DNA from: Streptomyces phaeofaciens
Lineage (GTDB): Bacteria > Actinomycetota > Actinomycetes > Streptomycetales > Streptomycetaceae
DNA: 64,000 nucleotides
NCBI RefSeq assembly: GCF_014648915.1
Contig: NZ_BMSA01000027.1
Span: 91,400-155,399 of the forward strand
Direction: 5' to 3'
In this document: one piece after another, positions 17,241 to 25,924 of the stretch
Layout of the letters: each line of letters starts with the position of its first letter
Position numbering within the stretch: position 1 is the first letter of the stretch
Program-made: the position numbers and the translations under genes
Notes under the pieces: generated by a model
The model's input: the letters and a program-made list of their open reading frames with translations, nothing else
Told to the model about the DNA's origin: nothing
The model's database searches: none

Positions 17241-19121
17241 GTGTTCCCGCGCCCGCACATTCCCGCTCGCGCATTCACCGCCCTGCCGCCCTGGCTCGCG
17301 CACGCCCTGCGCACGCAGCGCGGGCCCGTTCCCTGGAGCGCCGTCACGCGCGGGGCGCTGGCCGCCGGGCCACTGCTGCTCGCCGCCGTCCTGGCCGGCC
17401 GTACGCCCCTCGGGGTGGTGGCCGCCATCGCCGCGATGCTCGCCGGGATCAACGACCGGCCCGGCAGCCGGCGGGCCTCCGTCAGGCGGCTCGGGGCGCC
17501 CGCGCTCGCGGGAGCCGGCGGGCTGCTCGTCGGGACGTACGCCGGGGATCACGTCGGGGCCGTCGCGCTGACGGCCGTACTCACCGGGCTCGGGCTCCTC
17601 GCCGGCGGGATGAGCGCGATCGGGCCGGTCGCCTCCGGCGCCGGGACGCAACTGCTGGTCGCCGCGGCGATCGGGGCCGGGATGCCGCTGCCCGAGGACG
17701 GCTGGACCCGGGCCCTGGCCTTCCTCGCCGGCGCCGGATGGCTGCTCGCGCTGCGGCTGGCCCTGCCCACACCCGGGGCGATGACCGGCGACTTCCGGTT
17801 CGACGGGGAACGGGAGGCGGTGGCCGGGGTGTACGACGCGGTCGCCGCGCTGCTCGACGCCGCCGCCACCGGCCACGCCACCACCCGCCGCGCCGCCCTC
17901 ACCGCCGCTCTGGACCACGCCCAGGACGCCCTCGCCGGGCCCCGGCTGCGCCGCTTCGCCAGTTCCGCCGCCGAACGCCGGCTGCACGCCCAGTACGCCG
18001 CCGCGCTGCCCCTGGCCGAGGCCGCGACGGCCCTCGCCTGGGCCGGGGAACCCGTCTCCGAGCGGGCCTGTGAAGGACCCCGGCGGCTCGCCGCGGCCGT
18101 CCGCGGGAACACGCACACCGGGCCGCTGCCCGCGCCCTCCCGGTCGGTGCCGGCGCTGCGGGCGCTCGACGACGCGCTGCTGCACGCCGCCGAAGCCTTC
18201 GACCGGGGCGGCGGAGGCGATCTGCACACCCGCCGGCGCAGCGCGCGTGACCTGCTGCGGACCGCGTTCGGGGCCGGCGGCCGCGAGTACGGGCTGCGGG
18301 TCGCCCTCTGCTTCGGGGCCAGCGCCGCCGTCGCCCAGGCGCTGCACCACGCCCACTGGTACGGGCAGCACACGCACTGGTACTGGCTGCCCGCCACCGC
18401 CGTCTTCCTGGTCAAGCCCGACCTCGGGCCGCTGGTGTCACGGGTGCTGTGCCGGGCCGCGGGGACCGTGCTCGGGGCGCTGCTGTTCGCCGGGTTCGCC
18501 GCCGTGCTGCCCCGGCCGGAGGGGCTTGTCGCGCTGGTCGCCGTCTGCGGTGCGCTGATACCCGTCTCCACCCGGCACTTCGCCGCGCAGACCGCCGTCG
18601 TCACCGCCCTCGTACTGTCCCTGGTGATGGTCGGCGGAGAGCCCCAGGCGTCCGTCAGCCGGATCGTGGAGACCCTGCTGGCCTGCGCGATCGTGCTGAT
18701 CGTCGGGCATCTGCCGATGCCGGGGGAGCGCGGCGGCCAGGTACGCGCCCGGCTCGCCGCGGCCGCCGTCGCCGCGCACGCCTACCTCACCCATGTGCTC
18801 GAAGGACGGGACGACCGCGCCGCCCGATGGACCCTGCGCCGCGAGGCCTACCGCACGCTCGCCGAGGCCCGCGCCGCCATCGCCCGCGCCGCCGCCGAAC
18901 TGCCCGCCCTCGCCCGGCACACCGAGGGCACGGACGAGGTCGCCGCCCTCCTGGAACGGCTCGTCGACACCACCACCGCCTGCGCCGTCCACCTCGACGA
19001 CACCGGCCGGCTCGCCGCGCCGCACCGGGAGCGGCTCGCCGAACTCCTCGACGAACTCGCCGTACGACGGGACCGGGTGGGGTTGCCGGCCCCGCTGCCC
19101 GAGCTGCCTCGCGCCATGTGA
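17241..19121 (+). CDS. FUSC family membrane transporter
   Basis: A 626-residue inner-membrane protein of the fusaric-acid-resistance-like (FUSC, YccS/AaeB-related) family, which exports aromatic acids or similar compounds. It has an N-terminal group of membrane helices (about residues 30-175), a cytoplasmic helical region (about 175-350), a second helix group (about 355-485, including YWLPATAVFLVKPDLGPLVSRVL, the FUSC signature) and a cytoplasmic C-terminal tail. GTG 17241 follows CAGGAG. Its end faces the nuclease-family gene with 16 bp between stops. Confidence 0.88.
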   Translation: MFPRPHIPARAFTALPPWLAHALRTQRGPVPWSAVTRGALAAGPLLLAAVLAGRTPLGVVAAIAAMLAGINDRPGSRRASVRRLGAPALAGAGGLLVGTYAGDHVGAVALTAVLTGLGLLAGGMSAIGPVASGAGTQLLVAAAIGAGMPLPEDGWTRALAFLAGAGWLLALRLALPTPGAMTGDFRFDGEREAVAGVYDAVAALLDAAATGHATTRRAALTAALDHAQDALAGPRLRRFASSAAERRLHAQYAAALPLAEAATALAWAGEPVSERACEGPRRLAAAVRGNTHTGPLPAPSRSVPALRALDDALLHAAEAFDRGGGGDLHTRRRSARDLLRTAFGAGGREYGLRVALCFGASAAVAQALHHAHWYGQHTHWYWLPATAVFLVKPDLGPLVSRVLCRAAGTVLGALLFAGFAAVLPRPEGLVALVAVCGALIPVSTRHFAAQTAVVTALVLSLVMVGGEPQASVSRIVETLLACAIVLIVGHLPMPGERGGQVRARLAAAAVAAHAYLTHVLEGRDDRAARWTLRREAYRTLAEARAAIARAAAELPALARHTEGTDEVAALLERLVDTTTACAVHLDDTGRLAAPHRERLAELLDELAVRRDRVGLPAPLPELPRAM

Positions 19122-19137
19122 CGCGATCGCGCCCCCG

Positions 19138-20124
19138 TCAGCCGATCCGCACCCATACCGGCGCGTGGTCGGACCCCGGCTCGCCGCGCCGCGCCGCCGG
19201 GTCCGCGCCCACGGACGGCAACCGCGGCTCCTCCGGCGTCCCCGTTTCCGTCCTCGTTTCCGCCCCCGCTTCCGTATCCGCCCCTGTCCCTGCCGCTGTC
19301 ACCCGGTGGACCAGGCGATGGCTCGTCAGGATGTGGTCGATCAGCTCCCGGCGGCCGGAGTTGATCCGGGAGTACCGCTGCTCGGCCGGGATCAGTGGGG
19401 CCACGTTCCACAGGCGTGCCGCGTCGCCCCGGTCGGGGGCCCGGAAACCGGGCGTGCCGATCTCCGAGCCGGGCGGGCCCAGCAGGATCTGGGTGGTCGC
19501 CGCCTGCACCTCGTCGTTCAGGTCGCCCAGTACCGCCACGTCCCGCTCGCGGCCGTCGTCCGCCAGGAGGCCGTCGGCGAGCGCCCGCAGCGCCGTCGCC
19601 TCCGCTGCCCGGCGATAGAGGGCGTAGGCGCCGTAGCGAGCCCGCTCGCCCTCGTCGTGAGGGAAGAAACGGCCGCCCGGATACGACAGCAGCTTCGACT
19701 TCAGATGGGCCACCGCCACCCGCAGCGGGCCGGCCTCCGTCACCGTCTCCACCGCCAGGAACCCGCGGCCCGACTCCGCCACCGCCGTCCCGGCGTCGTC
19801 CGTCTGCACCGGACGCAGCCGCGCCGGGAACGCGTGCGTGTCCGCCAGCACCTCCAGTGGTGTACGGCTGATCACACCGACCCGGATGCCCCGGCCGTCG
19901 GGGTGCCCGGACAGCGCCGCGTGCCAGGCGCCGCCCACCGTCTCCACCAGGTCCGCCAGCGCCTCCGGGTCCCCGACCTCCTGCACGCCGAGCAGCCCGG
20001 GGCCGAGGGCGCGGATGCCGTCGGCGAGGGCGGCTAGCTTCGTCTCGTAGGCGGCTTTGTCCTTCGGGCCGTACGGTCCGCCGGGCCGGTACAGGTTCTC
20101 GAGGTTCCAGGTGCCGAGGAGCAT
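19138..20124 (-). CDS. endonuclease/exonuclease/phosphatase family protein
   Basis: A 328-residue metal-dependent phosphodiesterase of the EEP (DNase I-like) fold. Signature residues are the N-terminal GTWNLENLY, the metal-binding Glu in LLGVQEVGD, the catalytic GDLND stretch in VAVLGDLNDEVQ, and the C-terminal SDHAPVWV. It could act on nucleic acids or phospho-metabolites; there is no signal peptide from this start. ATG 20124 is preceded by GGAGGGAG, which decides the start over longer frames. A Thr/Glu-rich insert (residues about 265-300) is low complexity. Confidence 0.85.
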   Translation of the reverse strand: MLLGTWNLENLYRPGGPYGPKDKAAYETKLAALADGIRALGPGLLGVQEVGDPEALADLVETVGGAWHAALSGHPDGRGIRVGVISRTPLEVLADTHAFPARLRPVQTDDAGTAVAESGRGFLAVETVTEAGPLRVAVAHLKSKLLSYPGGRFFPHDEGERARYGAYALYRRAAEATALRALADGLLADDGRERDVAVLGDLNDEVQAATTQILLGPPGSEIGTPGFRAPDRGDAARLWNVAPLIPAEQRYSRINSGRRELIDHILTSHRLVHRVTAAGTGADTEAGAETRTETGTPEEPRLPSVGADPAARRGEPGSDHAPVWVRIG

Positions 20125-20501
20125 GCCGGGCTCCCTCCAGAGGGCGTGGTGGCGCCAGGGTGCCCGCCCGCGCCGGTCCGGCGACAGCTTCGCGACACGA
20201 TGCGGGCCCCAGCTCACACCGAGGCACGACACCGTCGTACGTCGACGCGACGACGCCTTCTGCGACGCCCGCCCCGGAGCCCGGCCGCGCCGCCGATTCA
20301 CCCTCCCTCCCATGCGACGGCCGACACGACGGCCGACACGACGGCCGATACGACAGTCGACACGACAGCCGGTGCGGTCGCCGATTCGCCCGCCCGGCAA
20401 GGAAATCCGTCCGGTACGCGAAAAACTCCCGGGCACGGGCGATGAGTTCCGCGCGGCCCCTCAGTCACCCCTTCGAATGAACCGCTGCACAGGAGGGGCC
20501 C
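20125..20501. other. divergent intergenic region with 12-bp tandem repeats
   Basis: These 377 bp lie between the EEP gene and the DUF899 gene. Apart from the tandem repeat at 20315-20370 no gene, terminator or clear promoter was found. Confidence 0.6.
20315..20370. repeat. 12-bp tandem repeat
   Basis: CGACGGCCGACA is repeated at 20315, 20327 and 20339 (one change), then as CGACAGTCGACA at 20351 and a partial fifth copy. It sits about 150 bp upstream of DUF899 and 190 bp upstream of the EEP gene. Confidence 0.8.
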
Positions 20502-21146
20502 ATGGCACATCCGGAGCTTCCGGAGGTCGTCTCGCGTGACGCATGGCGCGCGGCACGCGAGGAACTGCTGCTCAAGGAGGAGGCGGTGGCGCGTGCGCGG
20601 GACGCGCTGAACGCGCAACGGCGCGCACTGCCCATGGTCGAGGTCGGCACGGAGTACGTCTTCGACGGCGGCGACGGCAAGGCCACCCTGCTCGACCTCT
20701 TCGCGGGGCGCCCGCAACTCGTCGTGCACCACTTCATGTTCGCCCCGCAGTGGCAGGCCGGCTGCCCCGGCTGCGCGGGCTTCCTCGACCAGCTCGGCCA
20801 CCTCGCGCACCTCAACGCGCGCGGCACCTCCTTCGCCGCCGTGTCCCGGGCGCCGTATCCGAGGATCCTGCCGTTCAAGGCGCGGATGGGATGGACGCTG
20901 CCCTGGTACTCGTCGTACGACAGCGACTTCAACCGCGACTTCGAGGTGACGCGCGAGCGGGACGGCGAGCTGGTGGAGCGGCCCGGGCTCAGCTGCTTCC
21001 TGCGGGAGGGCGAGCGCATCTTCCACACCTACTCGGTGTACGAGGGCCTCGACGCCCTCGGTTCCACCACCAGCCTCCTGGACCTCACGGCTCTCGGACC
21101 GGTCGGCGACCCGAGTGTCCGCTATCACGACGAGTACGACTTCTGA
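20502..21146 (+). CDS. DUF899 family thioredoxin-like protein
   Basis: A 214-residue DUF899 protein with a thioredoxin-like fold. The characteristic stretch LVVHHFMFAPQWQAGCPGCA (about residues 74-93) holds the conserved Cys pair, and SRAPYPRILPFKARMGWTLPW and SYDSDFNRDF are family blocks. The biochemical role is not established. ATG 20502 follows AGGAGG at 5-6 nt. No operon partner. Confidence 0.92.
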   Translation: MAHPELPEVVSRDAWRAAREELLLKEEAVARARDALNAQRRALPMVEVGTEYVFDGGDGKATLLDLFAGRPQLVVHHFMFAPQWQAGCPGCAGFLDQLGHLAHLNARGTSFAAVSRAPYPRILPFKARMGWTLPWYSSYDSDFNRDFEVTRERDGELVERPGLSCFLREGERIFHTYSVYEGLDALGSTTSLLDLTALGPVGDPSVRYHDEYDF

Positions 21147-21299
21147 CACGGACGGTGTCGAAGATGTCCGGAAAGTGACCGGATCCTCACGGTCCGCGCA
21201 GACCCCGTGTCAGCTACGTCTCAGTACCGCAACCGAGCGAGCCGTTGGGCCTCCGGAAGGCGTTAACTCCTACAGGTACGACGCTTCTGGAGGTGCGAG

Positions 21300-21473
21300 A
21301 TGGTGAACGGGCGAACCGTTCTCGAGCGCTTTTCCGCGGGCGGGCCGCGCGGCTCGTGGCCCGCGGAGGAGTTCGCGCACGCACGACGCATGGAGGGGCT
21401 GGCCGCCGAGGTGGTCATGGACCTGGCGACCGACACCTTCCTGGTGATCGTCCGGGGCGACGGGGCGGAATGA
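21300..21473 (+). CDS. small conserved protein, 57 residues
   Basis: A short gene with a convincing start: ATG 21300 has TGGAGG 7 nt upstream. The product has an even composition, the segment SWPAEEFAHARRMEGLAAEV and a hydrophobic C-terminal strand ATDTFLVIVRG, and looks like a compact single domain. I do not recognise a named family, although similar small proteins occur in Streptomyces. It ends 4 bp before the stop of the convergent ABC transporter gene. Confidence 0.65.
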   Translation: MVNGRTVLERFSAGGPRGSWPAEEFAHARRMEGLAAEVVMDLATDTFLVIVRGDGAE

Positions 21474-21477
21474 GCCG

Positions 21478-23430
21478 TCAGCCCACCTTCGAGGTGGGCG
21501 CCGGCGAGGTGAACTGCTCCGCCTGGAGCGCGTACAGCTCCGCGTAGACCCCACCGCCCGCCAGTAGCTCGTCCGGCGTGCCGGACTCCACGAGCCGGCC
21601 CTGGTCCAGGACATGCACCAGGTCCGCGTGGCGCACCGACGCCAGCCGGTGGGTGATCAGGACGACCGTCTGCCCGCTGTCGGCCAGCGCCCGGATCTTG
21701 TCGAAGACCTCCAGCTCGGCCCGGGCGTCCAGCGCCGCCGTCGGCTCGTCCACGATCAGGATGCGGCCCCGCCGGTACGCGGCCCGCGCGATGCCGAGCC
21801 GCTGCCACTGCCCGCCCGACAGCTCGTGCCCACCACTGAAGTTCCTGGCCAGCAGCGTGTCCAGACCGCGCGGCAGATCCGCCACCACCTCCTCCGCCCC
21901 CGCCTCGGCGATCGACGCGGCCAGCCGATCCTCCGTCAGCGCCGCCGACGACCGCCCGACGGCCACATTGACCCGGGCGGTGAACGGCCAGCGTTTGAAG
22001 TCCTGCGCCACCATCGCGATGCGCTCGGCCAGCTGATGCCGGTCCGCGTCCGCCACATCCACGTCGTCCCACAGGATCCGCCCCCGGTCCGGCCGGTACA
22101 GCCCGGCCAGCAGTTTCACCAGGGTCGTCTTGCCCGAGCCGTTCTCCCCGACGAGCGCGACGATCCGGCCCAGCGGCAGCGTGAGGGTGACGTCGTCGAG
22201 GGCGGGCCGGGCCGCCTCCCCCGGATAGCCGAAGGTGACGTTCTCGAAGCGGATCTCCCGGGGATCGTCCGGCAGCGCCACACCGCCCACCGGGATCGCC
22301 CGCTCGGCCGCCTCGACGTACAGACGCTGGAGGTCGCCCACGAACAGGGCCTCCTCATGCAGCTGGTTCACCTCCAGGACCAGGGTGTTCAGGCTCATGG
22401 AGCCGCTGCGGATCGCGATCACGGCCGTGCCCGCCACCGCCAGCGCCATCGTCCCCGTCAGCAGCAGCCCGCCCAGCGTCGCGTACGTCGCCACCGTCGC
22501 CACGCCCGTCCAGGTGGCCGCGATCAGCCCGGTGCGGGCGGCCAGCCGGGCCAGCCGGGCCTGCTCCGCCTCCGCCGTCTCCGACATCGCCCGGAAATGC
22601 CGCAGCAGGAACGGACCCACCCCGTGCACCCGGATCTCCGGCGCGGCCGCGGGCTCGGTGAGCAGGCTCGCGATCAGATGACCCGCGCGCGCGTGCTGCA
22701 CCCAGGTGTGGAAGGACTCGTAACGGCGCCGGGCGTTCGTCAGTGCGCTCCATGCGCTGGGCAGCGTCATCGTCACCAGCAGGGGCAGCAGCAACGGGTG
22801 CAGCACGGTCAGCACACCCGCCGCCGCGACCAGTGAGATCACCGCGTTCACCACCCGCGACCCGTACATGATCATCCGGCGGGCCGACTGGGCGCCGTAC
22901 TGCGCGGTGTCCAGCAGCTTGTGGAACGCGTGGTCCTCGATCGCGGCCAGCTCGACCGCGGCCGCCCGCTCCAGGTACAGCTCGGTCGCCACCCGCTCCA
23001 CCTTGGGTTCGAGCCGCCCGGTCGCGTACGTGGACGCGGCCCGCAGCAGCGCCCCGACCAGGAGGACGACGGCCATGGTGGCCAGTGCCGGGGCGGCGCC
23101 GCGCAGCCGGTCCTCGATGGGGCCGTCGCCGATCAGCCGGCTCAGCACGGTGTTCACCGCGAGCAGGCTCACGGCCTGTGCCGCGCCCCGGGCGACCTCC
23201 GCGGTCAGGACGACTCGCGCGGCCTGCGGGTCGGCCTGCCGGGCCAGCCGCAGACTCACCGAGAGCAGCGACGGCAACCGGGTCACCATGGCGCGGAAGC
23301 CGAGCTCCAGGAACGCGTCCCGGTGCTGGTTCCAGCCCATGTCGTAGCGGAGCGGGCCGCCGAAGAGCAGCCGCTCCGACTCGGAGACCGCGCGTTCGTC
23401 GGGACTCTGTCGTTTCCGCGCCTTCCCCAC
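21478..23430 (-). CDS. ABC transporter, fused permease and ATPase (exporter type)
   Basis: A 650-residue half-transporter. The N-terminal 50 residues are soluble and the type I exporter membrane domain (about residues 55-370) has five to six helices. The ATPase domain (about 385-640) has Walker A LVGENGSGKTTL, Q-loop MVAQDFKRWPF, signature ELSGGQWQRLG and Walker B RILIVDEPTAALD with the H-loop THRLASVRHAD. It probably homodimerises, since no partner gene is near. Substrate unknown; related proteins export peptides or lipids. GTG 23430 has GGGGGAGG 6 nt upstream. Confidence 0.9.
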   Translation of the reverse strand: MGKARKRQSPDERAVSESERLLFGGPLRYDMGWNQHRDAFLELGFRAMVTRLPSLLSVSLRLARQADPQAARVVLTAEVARGAAQAVSLLAVNTVLSRLIGDGPIEDRLRGAAPALATMAVVLLVGALLRAASTYATGRLEPKVERVATELYLERAAAVELAAIEDHAFHKLLDTAQYGAQSARRMIMYGSRVVNAVISLVAAAGVLTVLHPLLLPLLVTMTLPSAWSALTNARRRYESFHTWVQHARAGHLIASLLTEPAAAPEIRVHGVGPFLLRHFRAMSETAEAEQARLARLAARTGLIAATWTGVATVATYATLGGLLLTGTMALAVAGTAVIAIRSGSMSLNTLVLEVNQLHEEALFVGDLQRLYVEAAERAIPVGGVALPDDPREIRFENVTFGYPGEAARPALDDVTLTLPLGRIVALVGENGSGKTTLVKLLAGLYRPDRGRILWDDVDVADADRHQLAERIAMVAQDFKRWPFTARVNVAVGRSSAALTEDRLAASIAEAGAEEVVADLPRGLDTLLARNFSGGHELSGGQWQRLGIARAAYRRGRILIVDEPTAALDARAELEVFDKIRALADSGQTVVLITHRLASVRHADLVHVLDQGRLVESGTPDELLAGGGVYAELYALQAEQFTSPAPTSKVG

Positions 23431-23559
23431 CGGTGACCTCCCCCGATCGTGGACGAACGGCCACTATTGCGGGAGGGGCTGCGGGAGGACAGGGCGCAGC
23501 AAAAGGGACGAGGCGCGCGCGGGCGTGCGCCGGTCAGGTGCCGGACCTGCCGCGGGAGG

Positions 23560-24009
23560 CTACGCGCTGATCGGCCGGGACCACGCAGGCGCGGTGCCGG
23601 TCAGGCGGCACAGGGCCAGGTAGAGAGGGATCGGCGGGGTGTACGGGAGCGTGCCGTCCGGTCGGTGGATGAGGCCGGGGACGTCCGGGACGTCCGGGAC
23701 GTCCGGCACGACCGCGCCGGTGGCGTACCGCGCGGGGGCCGGCCACTCCAGGGCGTAGTCGGAGTCGGACGGGACGAGCCACCACCAGTGCGACGCGTCG
23801 GCGTACACGCAGCCCACGCGCGGGAGGCGCGGCATGAGCAGCGGGCCGAGGTCGGCGGGGACCGCGACGGCGTCGCAGCCCAGCGGGGCGGTCATGCCGT
23901 CCGGCACGGTGAGCCGGCGAGGGGCCTGGGGCGTGCTGCCCAGGCCGCGCCGCAGACGTACGAGCGTGTCCAGACTGAGGACCGGAACGCGGCCGGACAC
24001 GGCGCTCAT
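23560..24009 (-). CDS. conserved hypothetical protein coupled to the ATP-binding protein
   Basis: A 149-residue protein without recognised domain. It begins MSAVSGRVPVLSLDTLVRLR and has a Trp-rich segment DASHWWWLVPSDSDYALEWP and a Pro-rich C-terminus. A short VPDVPDVPDVPG stretch is encoded by a 9-bp tandem repeat. Its ATG (24009-24007) overlaps the TGA of the upstream ATP-binding gene (24008-24006), so the two are translationally coupled and probably work together. Confidence 0.75.
   Translation of the reverse strand: MSAVSGRVPVLSLDTLVRLRRGLGSTPQAPRRLTVPDGMTAPLGCDAVAVPADLGPLLMPRLPRVGCVYADASHWWWLVPSDSDYALEWPAPARYATGAVVPDVPDVPDVPGLIHRPDGTLPYTPPIPLYLALCRLTGTAPAWSRPISA
23676..23708. repeat. 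9-bp in-frame tandem repeat
   Basis: GGGACGTCC is repeated three times in tandem with flanking partial copies. It encodes the V-P-D repeats of the hypothetical protein, so length changes would keep the frame. Confidence 0.7.
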
Positions 24010-25652
24010 GCCCGGCCCCACTCCCAGCTGCGCTCGATCGGGACGATTCTGGGTGCCCCTGCGCCCGCGCCTGCCACCGCGCCCGCCCCCGTGTCGGCCC
24101 CCGCGCCGGGGAGCGGCCGCCGGACGGAGGTGTCGTCGGCGTCGGCGCTCACCGGGTGACCGGCCGTCGGCCGTCCGTCGTGCTCCGGGGCGGCACGGTG
24201 CCACTGCGACGCCACGCGCGGGGCCGGGCCGGAGGACTCCGGGGCGTGGTGCGGCGCTCGCGCGGGGTGCGTGGCCGAATCGGGTGTGCGGTGAGTGGTG
24301 TGCACGCCTGCGTCGGGTGTGCGGTGAGTGGTGTGCACGCCTGCGTCGGGTGTGCGGTGAGTGGTGTGCACGCCTGCGTCGGCTGTGCGGTGAGTGGGGT
24401 GCGTGCCTGCTTCCGGCGCGCGGTGAGTGGCGTGCGTGCCCGGTTCAGGGACGCGGTGGGTCGGGTGCGTGGCCGGTTCGGACGCCCGGTGGGTCGGGTG
24501 GGTGCCCGTTTCCGGCGCGCGGTGGACGGGGTGCGCGGCGTGCGCTCCGGCGTCCTGCGCGCGGTGGAGCTGGTGTGCGGTCCGAGGCGCCGGGGTTTCG
24601 CTCGGGTGAGCCGTCCGGGGAGCCGGGCTGTCGCCCTGGCGGGCCGTCCGGTGCGCCGGCCCGTCGCCCTGGGGCGACAGCCGGGGAGCGAGCCCGTCCT
24701 TCTGGTGCCCGACGCGCGGCACCGGGCTGTCGCTCGGGCGCGTGGGCTCGGGGGCCGGGGGGTCGCTCCGACGTGCGGTGTGCGGGGCGGGGGCGTCGCT
24801 CCGGAGCGCGGGATCGCCGCTCCGGGTGACAGCCGGGCCCGCCGGACCCACCGGGCCCGCCGGACCCATCGGACCAGTCGGGGCGGCCGGAACAGTCGGG
24901 GACACCGGACTCGTCGGGGCCACCGGGGCCTCGCCAGCGGCCTCACCGGCACGCTCGACGCGGTGTGCCTGCTCGGCAGGCGTGTCCTCCTGGTACGCCG
25001 GCTCCGCCGCCGCGTCCTCCTCGTCCGAACCGTCGGCCGGTCCGGGCTTGGGGCGGGCGCCCCATCCGAGGTCGTCGCGGGGCTCGAGCCCCAGATCCGC
25101 GCAGAGCGCCAGGGCGTCCACCCGCATCCCCTCGCCGGGGTCGGCGTGGACGCGCGGGGCGTCCGCGCTGCGGGGCAGATCGGCCCAGACCAGCAGGCCG
25201 GGGCCGTGCTCCTGGGCGCCCCAGGCGTGACAGAGGGCCTCGACGAGAAGCAATCCCCTCCCGTGCTCCTCCTCGGGACGCTGCGGGGACGGGTGCGGCT
25301 CGCCGGGAGCGCATCCCTCGTCCCGCACGGCTATGCGCAGCATGTCGTCGCCGTCGTGCAGCTCGCACACGACGACGTTGCTCGCGGTGTGCACGATCGC
25401 GTTGGTGACCAGCTCGGATATGACGAGATCAGCCGTGTCGCAGGTGTCCTCGCACACCGACCAACCGGTCAGTCGCGCCCTGGCCAGGCGTCTGGCCTGG
25501 GCGGGGGAACCCGGGTGTGCGGCCAGCTCGAATCGGAACCGGCGCTCGGCAGCGGCCTGGTCGGGGCCTGCTCCCAAGGCGGCACCGAGACCCTGGGGGC
25601 GGCCTGCGGCGGCGTCTGTTCCTAAGGGCGCGGACGGAATCACGCTTGCCAC
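24006..25652 (-). CDS. ATP-binding protein (HATPase, anti-sigma-like) with long repeat tail
   Basis: A 548-residue protein. Residues about 25-160 are a GHKL ATPase domain of the RsbW/SpoIIAB type, with N-box ISELVTNAIVHTA, G1-like VRDEGCAPGEP and G2-like EEEHGRGLLLVEAL; such domains are common next to WhiJ-type regulators. The remaining 360 residues are a disordered Pro/Thr/His/Ala-rich tail, including about eight 11-residue repeats around HRTPDAGVHTT. GTG 25652 is chosen (VASVIPSAPLG); GTG 25643 and TTG 25679 are alternatives. It is divergent from the HTH/DUF397 pair and coupled to the downstream hypothetical gene. Confidence 0.85.
   Translation of the reverse strand: MASVIPSAPLGTDAAAGRPQGLGAALGAGPDQAAAERRFRFELAAHPGSPAQARRLARARLTGWSVCEDTCDTADLVISELVTNAIVHTASNVVVCELHDGDDMLRIAVRDEGCAPGEPHPSPQRPEEEHGRGLLLVEALCHAWGAQEHGPGLLVWADLPRSADAPRVHADPGEGMRVDALALCADLGLEPRDDLGWGARPKPGPADGSDEEDAAAEPAYQEDTPAEQAHRVERAGEAAGEAPVAPTSPVSPTVPAAPTGPMGPAGPVGPAGPAVTRSGDPALRSDAPAPHTARRSDPPAPEPTRPSDSPVPRVGHQKDGLAPRLSPQGDGPAHRTARQGDSPAPRTAHPSETPAPRTAHQLHRAQDAGAHAAHPVHRAPETGTHPTHRASEPATHPTHRVPEPGTHATHRAPEAGTHPTHRTADAGVHTTHRTPDAGVHTTHRTPDAGVHTTHRTPDSATHPARAPHHAPESSGPAPRVASQWHRAAPEHDGRPTAGHPVSADADDTSVRRPLPGAGADTGAGAVAGAGAGAPRIVPIERSWEWGRA
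24281..24511. repeat. 33-bp tandem repeat array in a coding region
   Basis: Seven 33-bp units run from 24281. The first three (24281-24313, 24314-24346, 24347-24379) are identical, and the next four are progressively diverged; a weaker copy follows. Each unit encodes 11 residues of the ATP-binding protein tail. Confidence 0.9.
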
Positions 25653-25668
25653 TATCGCCCCGCCGTGA

Positions 25669-25704
25669 ACACTTGGCAAGTGTCACTCTGAAAAATGCAG
25701 AGTG
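25669..25704. promoter_or_regulatory. two adjacent inverted repeats upstream of the ATP-binding gene
   Basis: ACACTTGGCAAGTGT (25669-25683) is a perfect 15-bp palindrome. It is followed at once by CACTCTG (25684-25690) and CAGAGTG (25698-25704) separated by AAAAATG. They lie just upstream of the ATP-binding gene start and in the control region shared with the HTH gene, so they are good operator candidates. Confidence 0.6.
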
Positions 25705-25784
25705 CTGTGTGACGCGGTGCGACGCCGTGGCAGACTGCTCGCAACAGCACGTTGAGCGGCGCCAGTTGGGATCACCGGAGATCC

Positions 25785-25835
25785 GTACGTATTCGTACAG
25801 ATCTTCGAAAATGGGTCTTCGAATGGCGCCGTAAG
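25785..25835. promoter_or_regulatory. palindrome and direct repeat upstream of the HTH gene
   Basis: GTACG-TATT-CGTAC (25785-25798) is an inverted repeat, followed by two TCTTCGAA-ATGG-like direct copies (about 25802-25814 and 25816-25825). These AT-richer elements stand out from the flanking GC-rich sequence, about 100 bp before the HTH gene. Confidence 0.5.
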
Positions 25836-25924
25836 GCTGTCAGGATTCGTCTCGTTTTACCGGCCGGTCGCGGCCCAGTGCGGCCAGGCGACCGGCCGTC
25901 CAGGGCTTTTGGTGGAGGTGGAGC

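Noticed and set aside
24281..24511. 33-bp repeats as a CRISPR array
   Set aside because: Units are directly adjacent without spacers, are in frame, and encode a protein tail; no cas genes are near.
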